DNA from: Photobacterium ganghwense
Lineage (GTDB): Bacteria; Pseudomonadota; Gammaproteobacteria; Enterobacterales; Vibrionaceae
Direction of reading: 5' to 3'
Length of the DNA stretch: 64,000 nucleotides
NCBI RefSeq assembly: GCF_003025595.1
Contig: NZ_PYMI01000004.1
Coordinates: 124,001 to 188,000, forward strand
Position numbers and translations under genes: made by a program. Shown piece by piece: positions 9,368 to 18,645 of the stretch. A model generated the notes under the pieces. That model was not told the origin of the DNA. It did no database searches and saw nothing but the letters and a program-made list of their open reading frames with translations. Within the stretch, counting starts at the first letter, position 1. Each line of letters begins with the position of its first letter.

Positions 9368-10420
9368 ATGACCAAATACATTACCTTATTACTTCCACTG
9401 CTTGTCGCCGCCCCTTTCAGTGAGGCCGCCATTCCGCTTTCTGACTCATTATCCGTCAGCGGGTTCGGGTCAACATCGGTGACTCGTACCGATAACGCCG
9501 CACCGCTGTTTGTACATCGTGAAATTGTCGATGACACCTGTTTTGACTGTGATACGACATTTGGCTTGCAGGCTGACTGGCAGTTATCTGATGCTTTCAG
9601 GGCATCGTTACAGGTTGTTAAACGCCCTCAGGATCACTGGTCTGATCCTGAAATGGAATGGGGTTATCTCAGCTATCAGTTCGGCGGGCTCAACCTGAAA
9701 GGCGGACGTCTGCGCATCCCCTTATTTCTGATGTCGGAGTACTACTACGTCGGCCAGACCTACCCATGGGCACGTCCCCCTCAGGAGGTTTATGACAGTA
9801 TTTTAGGGTTTACCTATTTTGACGGTATCTCTGCCCTGTGGCTGAAAGAGCTGAATGATGAAGCCATTGTGACACTGTCACCCTATTATGGCTTTGAACG
9901 CAATAATACTACGCGCCTCGGCGATGAAACCCTGACATTCGATACCAATCATATGGCGGGTTTATCTGTCGAACTCAGCGGTTTTAATTACCGCATTCAC
10001 TTCGGCTATATGAATACTCAGTACACCTTGACCTCGGATCCGAATCCATATCAGGAAACGCTGAATATCTATACTCTGGGTGCTGAATATTCCTGGGATG
10101 GCTGGCAGCTGATTGCTGAAGCTCAGACGGATAAATTGCAAAGTAACTGGTATTTGTCCGGTGCTTATACCATAGATAAATTCACACCATATCTGGTATA
10201 CGGCGAAAGTCATCATCGCAGAAAATCTCAGAGTCTGACGGCGGGTGTTCGATACGATTTAACGTACACAATTTCACTGAATGCTGAATGGCAAGGCGTT
10301 TACATGGCACGCTCGGATTATGATGCATTAAACCCCGGCCAGTTTACGGTGCCAAGCAAACGTCTCGGGGAAGATAAAGATGCCCAGTTATTTACTCTGA
10401 TGCTGAGCTTTATTTTCTGA
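9368..10420 (+). CDS. Porin-like outer-membrane beta-barrel protein
   Basis: A 350-residue protein with a signal peptide cleaved near SEA-AIPLSD. The mature part alternates hydrophobic and polar residues, is rich in Tyr/Trp/Gly, and ends in the aromatic residue Phe (LFTLMLSFIF), the usual signature of outer-membrane barrels. LKGGRLRIPLFLMSEYYYVGQTYPWARPP is a recognisable conserved segment of this porin-like group. CFDCDT near residue 58 may form a disulfide. It follows the PstS-like gene after 4 bp and is probably co-transcribed with it. The solute is unknown. Confidence 0.75.
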   Translation: MTKYITLLLPLLVAAPFSEAAIPLSDSLSVSGFGSTSVTRTDNAAPLFVHREIVDDTCFDCDTTFGLQADWQLSDAFRASLQVVKRPQDHWSDPEMEWGYLSYQFGGLNLKGGRLRIPLFLMSEYYYVGQTYPWARPPQEVYDSILGFTYFDGISALWLKELNDEAIVTLSPYYGFERNNTTRLGDETLTFDTNHMAGLSVELSGFNYRIHFGYMNTQYTLTSDPNPYQETLNIYTLGAEYSWDGWQLIAEAQTDKLQSNWYLSGAYTIDKFTPYLVYGESHHRRKSQSLTAGVRYDLTYTISLNAEWQGVYMARSDYDALNPGQFTVPSKRLGEDKDAQLFTLMLSFIF

Positions 10421-10709
10421 GGCTTTATCGGAACGGTGTTAAGTCTCTGCGGGATTTTGGTTACCAATTGGCCTATCTTCAATTTACCAAGTACCTATCG
10501 ATATGGCCGATATGGTCTACATGGCACCTGTTTATCAGGAGTTAGGTGCCTGATTCCGTTACAAGGTGCCGCTACTGGATGCAAGCTACAAGGTGCCAAT
10601 TCCAGAAACCTTAGCACCTTGCCGTATTGGGGTTGATTGGGTTTATCTACCAACAGGGTTTATCTGCCAATAGGTTTTGTCACAACGTCACGAAAACATC
10701 CGTTACCCG
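10421..10709. repeat. Intergenic region with scattered GTGCC/GGCAC words
   Basis: Between the porin-like and P460 genes, the word GGTGCC or its complement recurs about five times in 10521-10620 (twice as ACAAGGTGCC). The short plus-strand ORF across it has no ribosome-binding site. It looks like degenerate short-repeat DNA with no assigned role. Confidence 0.4.
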
Positions 10710-11243
10710 TTATTTAAACTGTGGAAAGAAAGGCACATCGGTAAATACCCAGTCACGATCTTTAACTGGCGTGTGACATGCCACGCACACGCCAGCGCCT
10801 TCATTAAAAGGCTTTTGTTCAGGCCCAACCCAACGCGCCCAGCCCCAGCCATACGTTTCTGTAAAACGTTTAGAGTCTTTGAACATAAACTCAGCATGGA
10901 CAAACTCACCCGGCACAGTAGCTGCTTTCCAATTTTCCAGCTCGGTATCTTTCCACACGACTTTGGCTAATATCGCCCCGTCCGGCCAGGGATTGGTTTG
11001 GCCTTCCCGCGCGGCCTTCACCGCCAATTCATTGCCTAAGATTAAGCGGATTGTGTTGTTATCCGTACGGTGCGAAACAGCGACTGCAGACCATTGATCC
11101 CATCCTGCCGGATAATCTATTCCGTGCGAGGGTTGCGGCAGGTCCGTGGCAGCAATACTGCCAGAAGACCCAAGCGTGAATAGCAACACTAAAGGCAGTT
11201 TTACCTGAAGACGCTTTACCTGAGACAAGTCAGCTTTCATCAT
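10710..11243 (-). CDS. Cytochrome P460 family c-type haem protein
   Basis: About 177 residues, with a signal peptide (SGSIAA-TDLPQP). A single haem-binding motif CVACH lies near the C-terminus, as in P460 proteins, preceded by FMFKDSKRFTETYGWGWARW, the conserved P460 segment. The family includes hydroxylamine-oxidising cytochromes and a larger group of uncharacterised haem proteins; no nitrification genes are present, so the substrate is open. The start is at tandem ATG codons (11243 or 11240) with AGGAGA just upstream; a further upstream ATG lacks such a site. Confidence 0.85.
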   Translation of the reverse strand: MMKADLSQVKRLQVKLPLVLLFTLGSSGSIAATDLPQPSHGIDYPAGWDQWSAVAVSHRTDNNTIRLILGNELAVKAAREGQTNPWPDGAILAKVVWKDTELENWKAATVPGEFVHAEFMFKDSKRFTETYGWGWARWVGPEQKPFNEGAGVCVACHTPVKDRDWVFTDVPFFPQFK

Positions 11244-11455
11244 TACTCTCCTATCAGGGAATGTGGGCATGGAATTTGGGCATGAAATCTGAGTCTGGCC
11301 GGCAGTTACCTGCCCGCTTAACCGTTATCACATTGCCAGAAGTATAGCTTCCTCAGGAGAATCTCTTTTCCGCAGACACAGTTAGTCCATTGACACACTC
11401 AGGCGAGTCAACAGCCAACAGACTAGCTGGGTTTACATTCACTCACAGCTGCCAC

Positions 11456-12370
11456 TTAATTCGGTTTAACTAACATCGCTGCACCGAAAACCCCGGCGCT
11501 GTCACCCAGCTTGGGTTTGACAATTCGGGTATTGAGCACCGGATTAAACAAATGCGGTAAAATGGCCTGCTCAGCATGCTCGTAAAGGCTGTCAATATTG
11601 CCCACTCCGCCGCCAACCACAATGACATCCGGATCCAGAATATTGATCACCTGAGCAACCGCCTTTCCAAAGTACGAGTAAAGCCGCTCCAATGTTTTCT
11701 GCGCTGCCGGTTCTCCCTGCGCTGACATGGCAACAATTTGCTGAAGTGGCACCGGCGCACTGACCTTTGCCTGTTGCTGAAAATATTGTTCAAGTCCTTT
11801 TCCGGAGATCACGGTTTCCACACATCCGGCTTTTCCGCAGTAGCAGGCAACCCCACCAGCTTCAATAACGTTATGTCCCCACTCACCGGCGATACCATGA
11901 CAGCCGTACAGAGCCTGGTTGTGCACCACAATGCCACTGCCGACACCGGTTCCCATAATGATGCCGAAAACAACCTGTGCATCGGGGCAAATATCTTTTA
12001 CTACACCTAAACGGGTTTCTGCCAAGGCAAAGCAATTTGCATCATTGGCCAGCACCACAGGCACACCCAATTCAGCTTCCAGATCACGATCAAGCGTTCG
12101 TCCGTTTAAAAACGTGGAGTTGCAGTTTTTCATCACCCCCGTTGCCGGGTCCAGCGTACCCGGCGTACCGAAACCCACTCGCGCCGGAAATACACCAAGT
12201 TCGTTGGCACAAGTGTTAACCAGCAGACCAATCCGGCCAATAACGTGCTCGTACCCCTGCTCACCTTCAGTATCAATTCGGTGTCGCAGGACGCACTGAT
12301 CTTCCGTATTCATCACCGCACACTCAATTTTGGTGCCGCCAAGGTCCACACCCCAATAAAACTGACTCAT
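11456..12370 (-). CDS. ROK family sugar kinase (fructokinase / N-acetylglucosamine kinase type)
   Basis: The 304-residue protein begins GVDLGGTKIECAV, the ATP-binding phosphate-1 motif of ROK kinases. It has the catalytic LANDANCFALAE segment and GIIMGTGVGSGIVV, and the zinc-binding CYCGKAGCVETVISG. Length and motifs match bacterial fructokinase (Mak) and NagK. It phosphorylates a free hexose with ATP in the cytoplasm. No transporter or glycosidase is adjacent, so the sugar is not determined. Confidence 0.88.
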   Translation of the reverse strand: MSQFYWGVDLGGTKIECAVMNTEDQCVLRHRIDTEGEQGYEHVIGRIGLLVNTCANELGVFPARVGFGTPGTLDPATGVMKNCNSTFLNGRTLDRDLEAELGVPVVLANDANCFALAETRLGVVKDICPDAQVVFGIIMGTGVGSGIVVHNQALYGCHGIAGEWGHNVIEAGGVACYCGKAGCVETVISGKGLEQYFQQQAKVSAPVPLQQIVAMSAQGEPAAQKTLERLYSYFGKAVAQVINILDPDVIVVGGGVGNIDSLYEHAEQAILPHLFNPVLNTRIVKPKLGDSAGVFGAAMLVKPN

Positions 12371-12655
12371 TTAATATCCTTGTTGATGCGTATAGCTGCG
12401 TAGCTGAAGCTTATCTGGTGGTTAGGTTGGCGCGCGTATCGTTTGAACATAACCGGTCGCTAGAATCACACTATCCACCGAATACCATACGCTGCACACG
12501 CTTTACAGCAGGCTGATCGACACCAAAAGCAAAGCGCGCAAAATCAGCCATAATTAAACCAAAACGATAACCAACAGTGATCGATGTTTGCTTGGCTAAC
12601 TTTAGCCAAGATTCGGTTTGTATTCTCAGTCACATAGCAAACTATGGAGAGAGAA

Positions 12656-12871
12656 ATGTTTTTGAAAGAGTCCCGTACCGGCGATCTGGTGGATGTCATC
12701 GACATGGCATCCCTGATCAACCCATTCTCCAATGAAGTTACTGTGCAGTATCAGTCTGGTGAGGATCTGGCTGACCCGGTCAGTGTTGATAAACAATATC
12801 TTGCGTTCCCCTCTGGCGAATCCTTACCAGAGTGCTGGGTCAACGGATATTACCGAAAATGCCATCGCTGA
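12656..12871 (+). CDS. Small conserved protein, often labelled 'acetyltransferase' in Vibrio
   Basis: A 71-residue protein beginning MFLKESRTGDLVDVIDM and containing LAFPSGESLPECWVNGYYRK. This matches my memory of a family of about 70 residues in Vibrionaceae that is frequently annotated as acetyltransferase although it is far too short for a GNAT fold. The start at 12656 has GGAGAG five bases upstream. Function unknown. Confidence 0.65.
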   Translation: MFLKESRTGDLVDVIDMASLINPFSNEVTVQYQSGEDLADPVSVDKQYLAFPSGESLPECWVNGYYRKCHR

Positions 12872-13201
12872 GCGGCAGTAAGAGAACGGTACCAAAGTGC
12901 ATGTAGCCGTAACGAAGATACAGGTAACCCACTTGAGGACAATGTATCAGGGTCCCTATGTCAGGATCCCTATATTCAACATGAGCACAGCGCGGTACAT
13001 TCAGGCAAGCGATACCCTAACTGGCTACTAAGCTAACTGACGGTAAAGGTATTCTGGCCGCGACCATTTCCTTGTAGCGACATCAGAGGATCAGTCAGCG
13101 CCGAGTTTGCCGCGACAAAAAAGAGAGCCTTCGGGCTCTCTTTTTTTGCTATTTTTCACTGGTCTGTTAACGAGTTGGCAGACCAGCGTGTTCGGTTCAC
13201 G
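12872..13201. terminator. Convergent intergenic region with bidirectional terminator
   Basis: The hairpin at 13117-13147 has an A tract, stem GAGAGCC, loop TTCG, stem GGCTCTC and a run of seven T. It reads as an intrinsic terminator on both strands and sits between the plus-strand small gene and the minus-strand pqi operon. The remaining 245 bp upstream hold nothing recognisable. Confidence 0.85.
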
Positions 13202-13783
13202 TTACAGCGTCAGCTGACTGATACTCTGACTAATCTGTGTAGTCAGGCGAGAGACCCCTTCTGACAACGCCAGAACCTGAGCATCGTATCCACCGGATTC
13301 AAGCGGTACCTGAATCGAAAATGGTTGCCTGGAGACCGCTCTGCCTTCCGCATCGGTCAAAATCCACTGTCCGCTCAGTTGTGCCAGTCCCGTGAAATGC
13401 CCGTTAAAACGGTCAAATTTCACCTGCAGTTTCGGCACATTCGCATTACTGACGACCGGTGAGAGCTCGTCAAACCAATAGCGAGACTGTTTCTGACGCA
13501 GTTCCTGCGTAATGATGCGGGTCAGCTGTTTAGACAAACTCTCTGCCCACAGATTCTGGCGCGCCTGAACAACTTCCGTTTCACTGGTCTGATAAACCAG
13601 ACCTGTACCGGACAAGTGCTCCGCAACCTGAACCGGTCTTACCACAACAACCGGCTGATGTTTATTGGCGAACGAGGTCGCCAAATTCGTTTCGGTGGTT
13701 GGCAGCAAATACGTTTTGCTGGTGGTCGGTTCCGATGAACTGCACCCGGCCAGAAGCAGTGCCAGTAAGACGACTCTTTTCAT
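13202..13783 (-). CDS. pqiC: PqiC, outer-membrane lipoprotein of the Pqi lipid-transport system
   Basis: A 193-residue lipoprotein with the lipobox LLAGC (Cys at residue 14) and the ABC-type transport auxiliary fold typical of PqiC/YmbA: LPTTETNLATS, VVVRPVQVAEHLSGTGLVYQT and a C-terminal SRLTTQISQSISQL. It anchors the periplasmic PqiB needle at the outer membrane. Its start codon overlaps the pqiB stop by one base (TAATG). Confidence 0.9.
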   Translation of the reverse strand: MKRVVLLALLLAGCSSSEPTTSKTYLLPTTETNLATSFANKHQPVVVVRPVQVAEHLSGTGLVYQTSETEVVQARQNLWAESLSKQLTRIITQELRQKQSRYWFDELSPVVSNANVPKLQVKFDRFNGHFTGLAQLSGQWILTDAEGRAVSRQPFSIQVPLESGGYDAQVLALSEGVSRLTTQISQSISQLTL

Positions 13784-15432
13784 TATTGTTTTCCTCCAAC
13801 CGGAATCGGATCAGCCGGTGCTTCATCTGAGAAGATTAGTGAATTAGGTTTATCATTCAACTGGCGTAAAACAGGCTGCAGGTCAGCCATTACCTGCTCA
13901 AACTGCTGCAGTGCAGATTCCAGATTCTGATATGGCACGCCGTCTGGCCCGTAACCATTCAGGGTATTCTGAATCTGTTGCAGGCTCTTACGAATCTCGC
14001 CCGGCAGCGCCTGTGTCTCTTGCTGCGCTAACAGATTGTTAAGCTGACTAGCCACTTTTTCAGTTGCTCGCAATGTCTGCTGCGACGTTTCCATGGTTCG
14101 AGTCAGTGTTGTCAGCGTATCTTCAATCGGCAGATTGTTGACTTTCTTCAATACAGCCATCACTTCACGCTGAATTTGAGCAAAGCCACCCGCCTTGGTC
14201 GGGAAGATCGTATATTCACCATATTGCCGCGGTACAAACGGCTTCTCATCTTTATAGATTTCCAGATCAACCAACAACGCACCAGTCAGCAGACTGCCTG
14301 TTTTCAGGGTCCCGCGAAGTCCGTTACCAAATTCCTTCTCCAGATTGACCTTTAACGATTCCAGCGTCTCGTTGCTGACATGCTCAGCGACACGTCCCAG
14401 CTCGATACGTACCAATACCGGAATTGGACGGTTGCTAAAGCCTTCACGTACACCAATCGCCATATTCAACGGCACTTTTTGAACCGTACCGATGCGAATA
14501 CCACGGTATTCCACTGGCGCCCCCGCTTTCAGGCCGCGAACGGACTCATCAAACAACATGACATATTCCAGATATTCGTCGAAGAAACGTTCACGTACAT
14601 CTTTGATACTGTCATACAAGCGGAACACAGATTTGTCTTTCGTGATCAGCTCACCCGGATCGTAACCATTAGGCACGCGGAAGCTTACCCCGCCAGTCAA
14701 CAAGGATTCAATTGAGCCGATTTTCAGGTTAAAGCCCTCTGCCGAAATCTGCATATCAACACCAGACGTCAGCCAGAAACGGGTACGCTTACGAATTAGT
14801 CCGTTGTAAGGCTCGAAAATAAACAGCTGGTAGTGTGCTTTCTTGGTGTTGGTGTCAAACATGACTTTCTCAACACGGCCAACCGTAAAGCCCTCATACA
14901 AAACAGGATCGCCCACCCCCAGTTTACCGGCTTCATTGTGGGTCAGAATCAAACGCAGCCCTTTTGCATCAGGTGGCGCGACCGGTGGAATATCGAGCAC
15001 ATCGAAATGACGTTTTTCTTTGTCTGCATGGCCCGGCTGCAACTGAATATACGCACCAGAGAGCAACGTATCCAGCCCCGAGACACCCGACTTACCAATG
15101 CGCGGTTTCACGACCCAAAATAAGGTATCTTCCATCAGCATACGCTCGGCGTCTTTATCCATCTGGGCAGTGACTTCAATCGCACTGTAATCATCGTTCA
15201 GGACCACATCGGTCACGACACCCACTTTTACATTCAGAGCGCGGATCTCGGTTTTACCGACTTCGATCCCCTCTGCGGTATCGAGACGCAGGGTAATAAC
15301 CGGGCCCTGACTGGTAATGTACTGAACAAGCATCCAGATACCGATACCAACGGCAATCAGGGGTACCAGCCAGATGGACGATACCTGCTTAATCACATGG
15401 GTTTTAGCCCTTGATGAGGGTTGTTCACTCAT
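13783..15432 (-). CDS. pqiB: PqiB, MCE-domain intermembrane lipid-transport protein
   Basis: The 549-residue protein has one N-terminal membrane helix (IWLVPLIAVGIGIWMLVQYI) followed by three MCE domains. Each starts with a G-x-E/P-V-x-Y/T-R-x-I/L-x-V-G pattern, for example GIEVGKTEIRALNVKVGVV and AGAPVEYRGIRIGTVQKV. A coiled-coil tail (about 425-520) forms the needle in the family. It spans the periplasm and moves phospholipids between membranes. It lies between pqiA and pqiC in the usual pqiABC order. Confidence 0.95.
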   Translation of the reverse strand: MSEQPSSRAKTHVIKQVSSIWLVPLIAVGIGIWMLVQYITSQGPVITLRLDTAEGIEVGKTEIRALNVKVGVVTDVVLNDDYSAIEVTAQMDKDAERMLMEDTLFWVVKPRIGKSGVSGLDTLLSGAYIQLQPGHADKEKRHFDVLDIPPVAPPDAKGLRLILTHNEAGKLGVGDPVLYEGFTVGRVEKVMFDTNTKKAHYQLFIFEPYNGLIRKRTRFWLTSGVDMQISAEGFNLKIGSIESLLTGGVSFRVPNGYDPGELITKDKSVFRLYDSIKDVRERFFDEYLEYVMLFDESVRGLKAGAPVEYRGIRIGTVQKVPLNMAIGVREGFSNRPIPVLVRIELGRVAEHVSNETLESLKVNLEKEFGNGLRGTLKTGSLLTGALLVDLEIYKDEKPFVPRQYGEYTIFPTKAGGFAQIQREVMAVLKKVNNLPIEDTLTTLTRTMETSQQTLRATEKVASQLNNLLAQQETQALPGEIRKSLQQIQNTLNGYGPDGVPYQNLESALQQFEQVMADLQPVLRQLNDKPNSLIFSDEAPADPIPVGGKQ

Positions 15433-15445
15433 AGATTTCTTTCTC

Positions 15446-16756
15446 TTAATGGTTCACAGCGTTTTGTGAGGAATTCGTGTCACTTTCTTGTTTGGTCCAG
15501 AACACGCGCGGATCGAATGACATCGCAGACAGCATGGTCAGTAATACCACGCCTGCAAATGAAAGTGCCGCCGGACCCGGGTAGATCGCCATCAGGTTTT
15601 GCAGTTGTACCAGCGCAACCAGAATCGCCACGACAAAAATGTCGATCATTGACCAGCGACCAATAAATTCGGTCATCCGATAGAGCTTCAGCTTCTTGAT
15701 AGCTTTCATATCATCCATCGACGTGGCCTTCTGGGCATGTGAATACAGCCAGATAAGGGCAAAAATTTTCGCCAACGGAATCAGAATACTGGCAAAGAAA
15801 ATCACCGCCGCAATCGGATAAGACTTCAGTTGCCATAGCAGCACCACCCCTTCCAGAATGGTGGAGCCTTCACTATTACCCAAGCTCACGGTGTACATCA
15901 TCGGGTACAGGTTTGCCGGAATAAAAAAGATGGTGGCAGCAATAAGCAGCGCCCAGGAACGTTGCAGCATCGCTTGCGGATGATAACCATGCAATTTACC
16001 GTGGCAGCGCACACATCGCTTTCCGTCCTGATCAATGGCATTCAGCTGACCGCAATAATGGCAACTGATGTGATTGTCAGACAGGTGGGAGTCACCGGCT
16101 TTGACCTGCGGCAGTCGTTCCATCGGCAAGAACTGCATCCATAACCAGGTAGGGTCAACCATCGACACGCATTTCACCACCAGCACGGTGTAAATACAGA
16201 ACGCCCAGAATGACATACCCAACCCGATATCAGCCAATGAAGCGATCTTGATCAGGCTGACCAGCACCCCAATCAGAAATACATCCACCATCAACCAGGG
16301 TTCAATACGCAGCATCAACCGGCACAGACGTTTTTCCGTTGCACTGATCGCATTACTGCTTCTGCCCATCACCAGTGTCCAGGCCCGAAAATAAAAATAG
16401 AGTAAAGAAATAAGGTAGGTTGCCGGCAGAATCAGCACCGTCAGCAGAAGCAAAAGCGCCAGTAAACTGTTCTGAAACACACTCAGCATTTCTGCTGCGT
16501 GCATAAGCGTGATTTCCTGTTTGATCCCCTTCACACTAAATGACATGAAAGGAAAGCTGATGCTTGCCACCAGCATAACCAGACTGGCAACGCCATAAGA
16601 CAGCGGACGCTGAAAGGGCAAAGCTATTCTTTTCGCCAAAGTGTGATCGCAACGGGGACACGTTGCTTTTTCACCATCTTTTAATGTCGGCAGTTCAACC
16701 ACCAACCCACACTCTTCACAGCCAACCAGCGTGTCAGGCTCTTGTGGTTTGCCCAT
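15446..16756 (-). CDS. pqiA: PqiA, inner-membrane component of the Pqi system
   Basis: The 436-residue protein has two PqiA repeats. Each starts with a zinc-ribbon-like motif (CEECGLVVELPTLKDGEKATCPRCDH and CHYCGQLNAIDQDGKRCVRCHG) and continues into four membrane helices. The family sits in the inner membrane and works with PqiB and PqiC. In E. coli the operon is induced by paraquat through SoxRS; no site of that kind was identified here. Confidence 0.95.
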   Translation of the reverse strand: MGKPQEPDTLVGCEECGLVVELPTLKDGEKATCPRCDHTLAKRIALPFQRPLSYGVASLVMLVASISFPFMSFSVKGIKQEITLMHAAEMLSVFQNSLLALLLLLTVLILPATYLISLLYFYFRAWTLVMGRSSNAISATEKRLCRLMLRIEPWLMVDVFLIGVLVSLIKIASLADIGLGMSFWAFCIYTVLVVKCVSMVDPTWLWMQFLPMERLPQVKAGDSHLSDNHISCHYCGQLNAIDQDGKRCVRCHGKLHGYHPQAMLQRSWALLIAATIFFIPANLYPMMYTVSLGNSEGSTILEGVVLLWQLKSYPIAAVIFFASILIPLAKIFALIWLYSHAQKATSMDDMKAIKKLKLYRMTEFIGRWSMIDIFVVAILVALVQLQNLMAIYPGPAALSFAGVVLLTMLSAMSFDPRVFWTKQESDTNSSQNAVNH

Positions 16757-16886
16757 ATGTAACCTCTAAATCCCTTATCTATTATCAGTATAGATAAGGC
16801 TCACGTATGATTTTTCGCAATCATAACGCAAATATATTTCATTCCATAAGCAATAAAATACTGTTTTTACCTTAACGTAACATGAA

Positions 16887-16917
16887 AAAACCCTAAGTTT
16901 ATTAAACTTAGGGTTTT
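16887..16917 (-). terminator. Intrinsic terminator of phhAB
   Basis: A perfect 14-bp inverted repeat (arms 16887-16900 and 16904-16917, core ACCCTAAGTTT) with a three-base loop. On the minus strand the stem runs into TTTTTT. It lies about 45 bp after the phhB stop. Confidence 0.88.
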
Positions 16918-16963
16918 ATGAAAGCTCGGCTAACCGTAAAGATTGCCGCGATTTTTTATGTCA

Positions 16964-17305
16964 TTATTCTGCCAGCAACTGATCGGTTTTTGCTGCGCAA
17001 ATGAAATCATTTTTATGTAGCCCTTTGATGGAGTGGCTCCACCAGCAAACCGTTACTTTGCCCCATTCCAGAGTAATCGTCGGATGGTGGAACTCTTCTT
17101 CCGCCATTTCGGCCACTTTGTCGGCAAAGGCCCATGCCTGCTTAAAGTTCTTAAAGCTGAATACACGCTCTAGCTGCTTAATGCCATCACGATCCAATAC
17201 GTCCCATTCCGGAATATCTTTCACCAGCTCTGTTGTTTCCAGTTCCGTCACCATTGGCGCATCAATCTGGCAAGCTTCACATTTCAGTTCATGTAATTCA
17301 GACAT
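16964..17305 (-). CDS. phhB: Pterin-4a-carbinolamine dehydratase
   Basis: A 113-residue enzyme that dehydrates 4a-hydroxytetrahydropterin, regenerating the cofactor of phenylalanine hydroxylase. [23 protein letters not shown] contains the active-site His pair (HHP) and the later conserved W-W-S-H. The start at 17305 (MSELHEL) overlaps the phhA stop by 8 bp; upstream in-frame codons would extend it into phhA. It is co-transcribed with phhA. Confidence 0.95.
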   Translation of the reverse strand: MSELHELKCEACQIDAPMVTELETTELVKDIPEWDVLDRDGIKQLERVFSFKNFKQAWAFADKVAEMAEEEFHHPTITLEWGKVTVCWWSHSIKGLHKNDFICAAKTDQLLAE

Positions 17306-18209
17306 AGTTCCCCACTTTTTTGTCTTCGTCCTTGTTTTTCGGTGGAAACAGCGGTTCATGAAGGCCCATTGCCTTCGCCTGCTCCACCATACTCATAATA
17401 TCCTGCTGAGCCAGCTCAAAAAGCTGTTGAATGTCATCCAGGATGAAATAGACAGGTTGCATGATATCAATGCGATATGGTGTTCGCATGATATCAATCG
17501 GGTCAAATGGCCGGTAAATCGGTTTGACCTCACGTTGTGATAATTCAATCTGTTCGGTGTTCTGTTGGTTTAAGCCCGATTCAGGATCGTTGACCGAATC
17601 ATTGGCACTTTCGAAATCACCTGTCAGCGCAAATCGCGTTTCACCCGGCGATGACAAAATACCGCCCCCGTAAATTCGGATGCCGTTGGTTTCCTGCAGC
17701 AAACCGAACTCTACGGTAAACCAGTACAAACGTGCCAGATATACCCGATCTTTCGGTGAAGCACTGAATCCCAGCTTCCCGTAGGTATGCGTAAATTCAG
17801 CAAACGCCGGATTCGTCAGCATGGCGCAGTGACCGAAGATTTCATGGAAAAAATCCGGCTCTTGCAGATAATCAAACTCTTCGCGGCTGCGCAGGAAGGT
17901 GGCAACCGGAAATTGCTTGTTTGCCAGCAATTCGAAGAACCTGTCAAAGTTAATCAGGGCGGGTACTGCGACACACTCCCAGCCTGTTTGTGCTTTCAGC
18001 ACCCGGTTGACATCCCCCAGTTGCGGCGCTTTGTCGATTGGTAAATTCAACATTTTCAGGCCGTCAATGTAGGCCTGGCAGGCACGTCCGCTCACGCAAC
18101 TAAGCTGACGAGTCACCAAATCATGCCAAATCTGATTTTCAGACTGATCCCAGTCCACAAAGCCTCGTTCATCGGGCTTTTTTGATACATATTTAGTCGC
18201 ACTACCCAT
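17298..18209 (-). CDS. phhA: Phenylalanine 4-monooxygenase
   Basis: The 303-residue protein belongs to the iron- and tetrahydropterin-dependent aromatic amino acid hydroxylases and converts phenylalanine to tyrosine. The iron ligands are visible as His122 and His127 in [11 protein letters not shown] and Glu167 in [11 protein letters not shown]. Bacterial members lack the regulatory domain, and so does this one. It is divergent from hmgA, with a TyrR/PhhR-type site in the intergenic space, and is followed by phhB with 8 bp overlap. The acidic C-terminal part after residue 280 is rich in Lys/Asp and not conserved. Confidence 0.96.
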   Translation of the reverse strand: MGSATKYVSKKPDERGFVDWDQSENQIWHDLVTRQLSCVSGRACQAYIDGLKMLNLPIDKAPQLGDVNRVLKAQTGWECVAVPALINFDRFFELLANKQFPVATFLRSREEFDYLQEPDFFHEIFGHCAMLTNPAFAEFTHTYGKLGFSASPKDRVYLARLYWFTVEFGLLQETNGIRIYGGGILSSPGETRFALTGDFESANDSVNDPESGLNQQNTEQIELSQREVKPIYRPFDPIDIMRTPYRIDIMQPVYFILDDIQQLFELAQQDIMSMVEQAKAMGLHEPLFPPKNKDEDKKVGNYV

Positions 18210-18645
18210 AATCGTCCTACTTCATCTGTTTCTGCCTCACCTTGGCAAATTTGGTTGGTCCTAATCATTCAGTTCAGCTTTCGGATTCACTTCCCCGGAA
18301 TAGGAAAGTGATTGTCCTCGCTGGTTATTAATTAGATTAGGAGGGTTCAGGTGGACAAAGGAAGCCCTTCTCAAGAATCAGAAAAACCCCACCTGTAACA
18401 TTTCATTTACACACCATTTTCAACCCTGAAAAACCCCTCCAGAGCCCTTGTAAACACTGGGGGTTGCCATTACTCATTGAATTTACTTGGATATGTAAAG
18501 CAAACCGAACATCTGACAAAAAGCTAAATTTCGGCAACAGTTGCCTGTTAGCACGCTCTGGGCCAGAGTTAAGCTATGAATTAACAAAACGTTAACCACG
18601 GATTTAACGTCAAATTTTACCCACCGATAACCAGAGGGACAGGCA
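18210..18645. promoter_or_regulatory. phhA-hmgA divergent control region with TyrR/PhhR-like box
   Basis: 436 bp between two catabolic operons. At 18394-18411 it contains TGTAAC-N6-TTTACA, one mismatch from the TyrR consensus TGTAAA-N6-TTTACA. An isolated TGTAAA half site lies near 18449. TyrR-family regulators (PhhR in pseudomonads) bind such sites in response to aromatic amino acids, so both directions may be controlled from here. No regulator gene is in the window. Confidence 0.65.

Noticed and set aside
10436-10636. 66-codon plus-strand ORF after the porin-like gene
   Set aside because: It runs through repeated GTGCC words, lacks a ribosome-binding site and is Cys/Arg-rich like translated non-coding DNA.
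13117-13147. Strong hairpin considered as a small RNA 3' end
   Set aside because: It lies between convergent genes and is fully explained as their shared terminator; no promoter for a separate RNA was seen.
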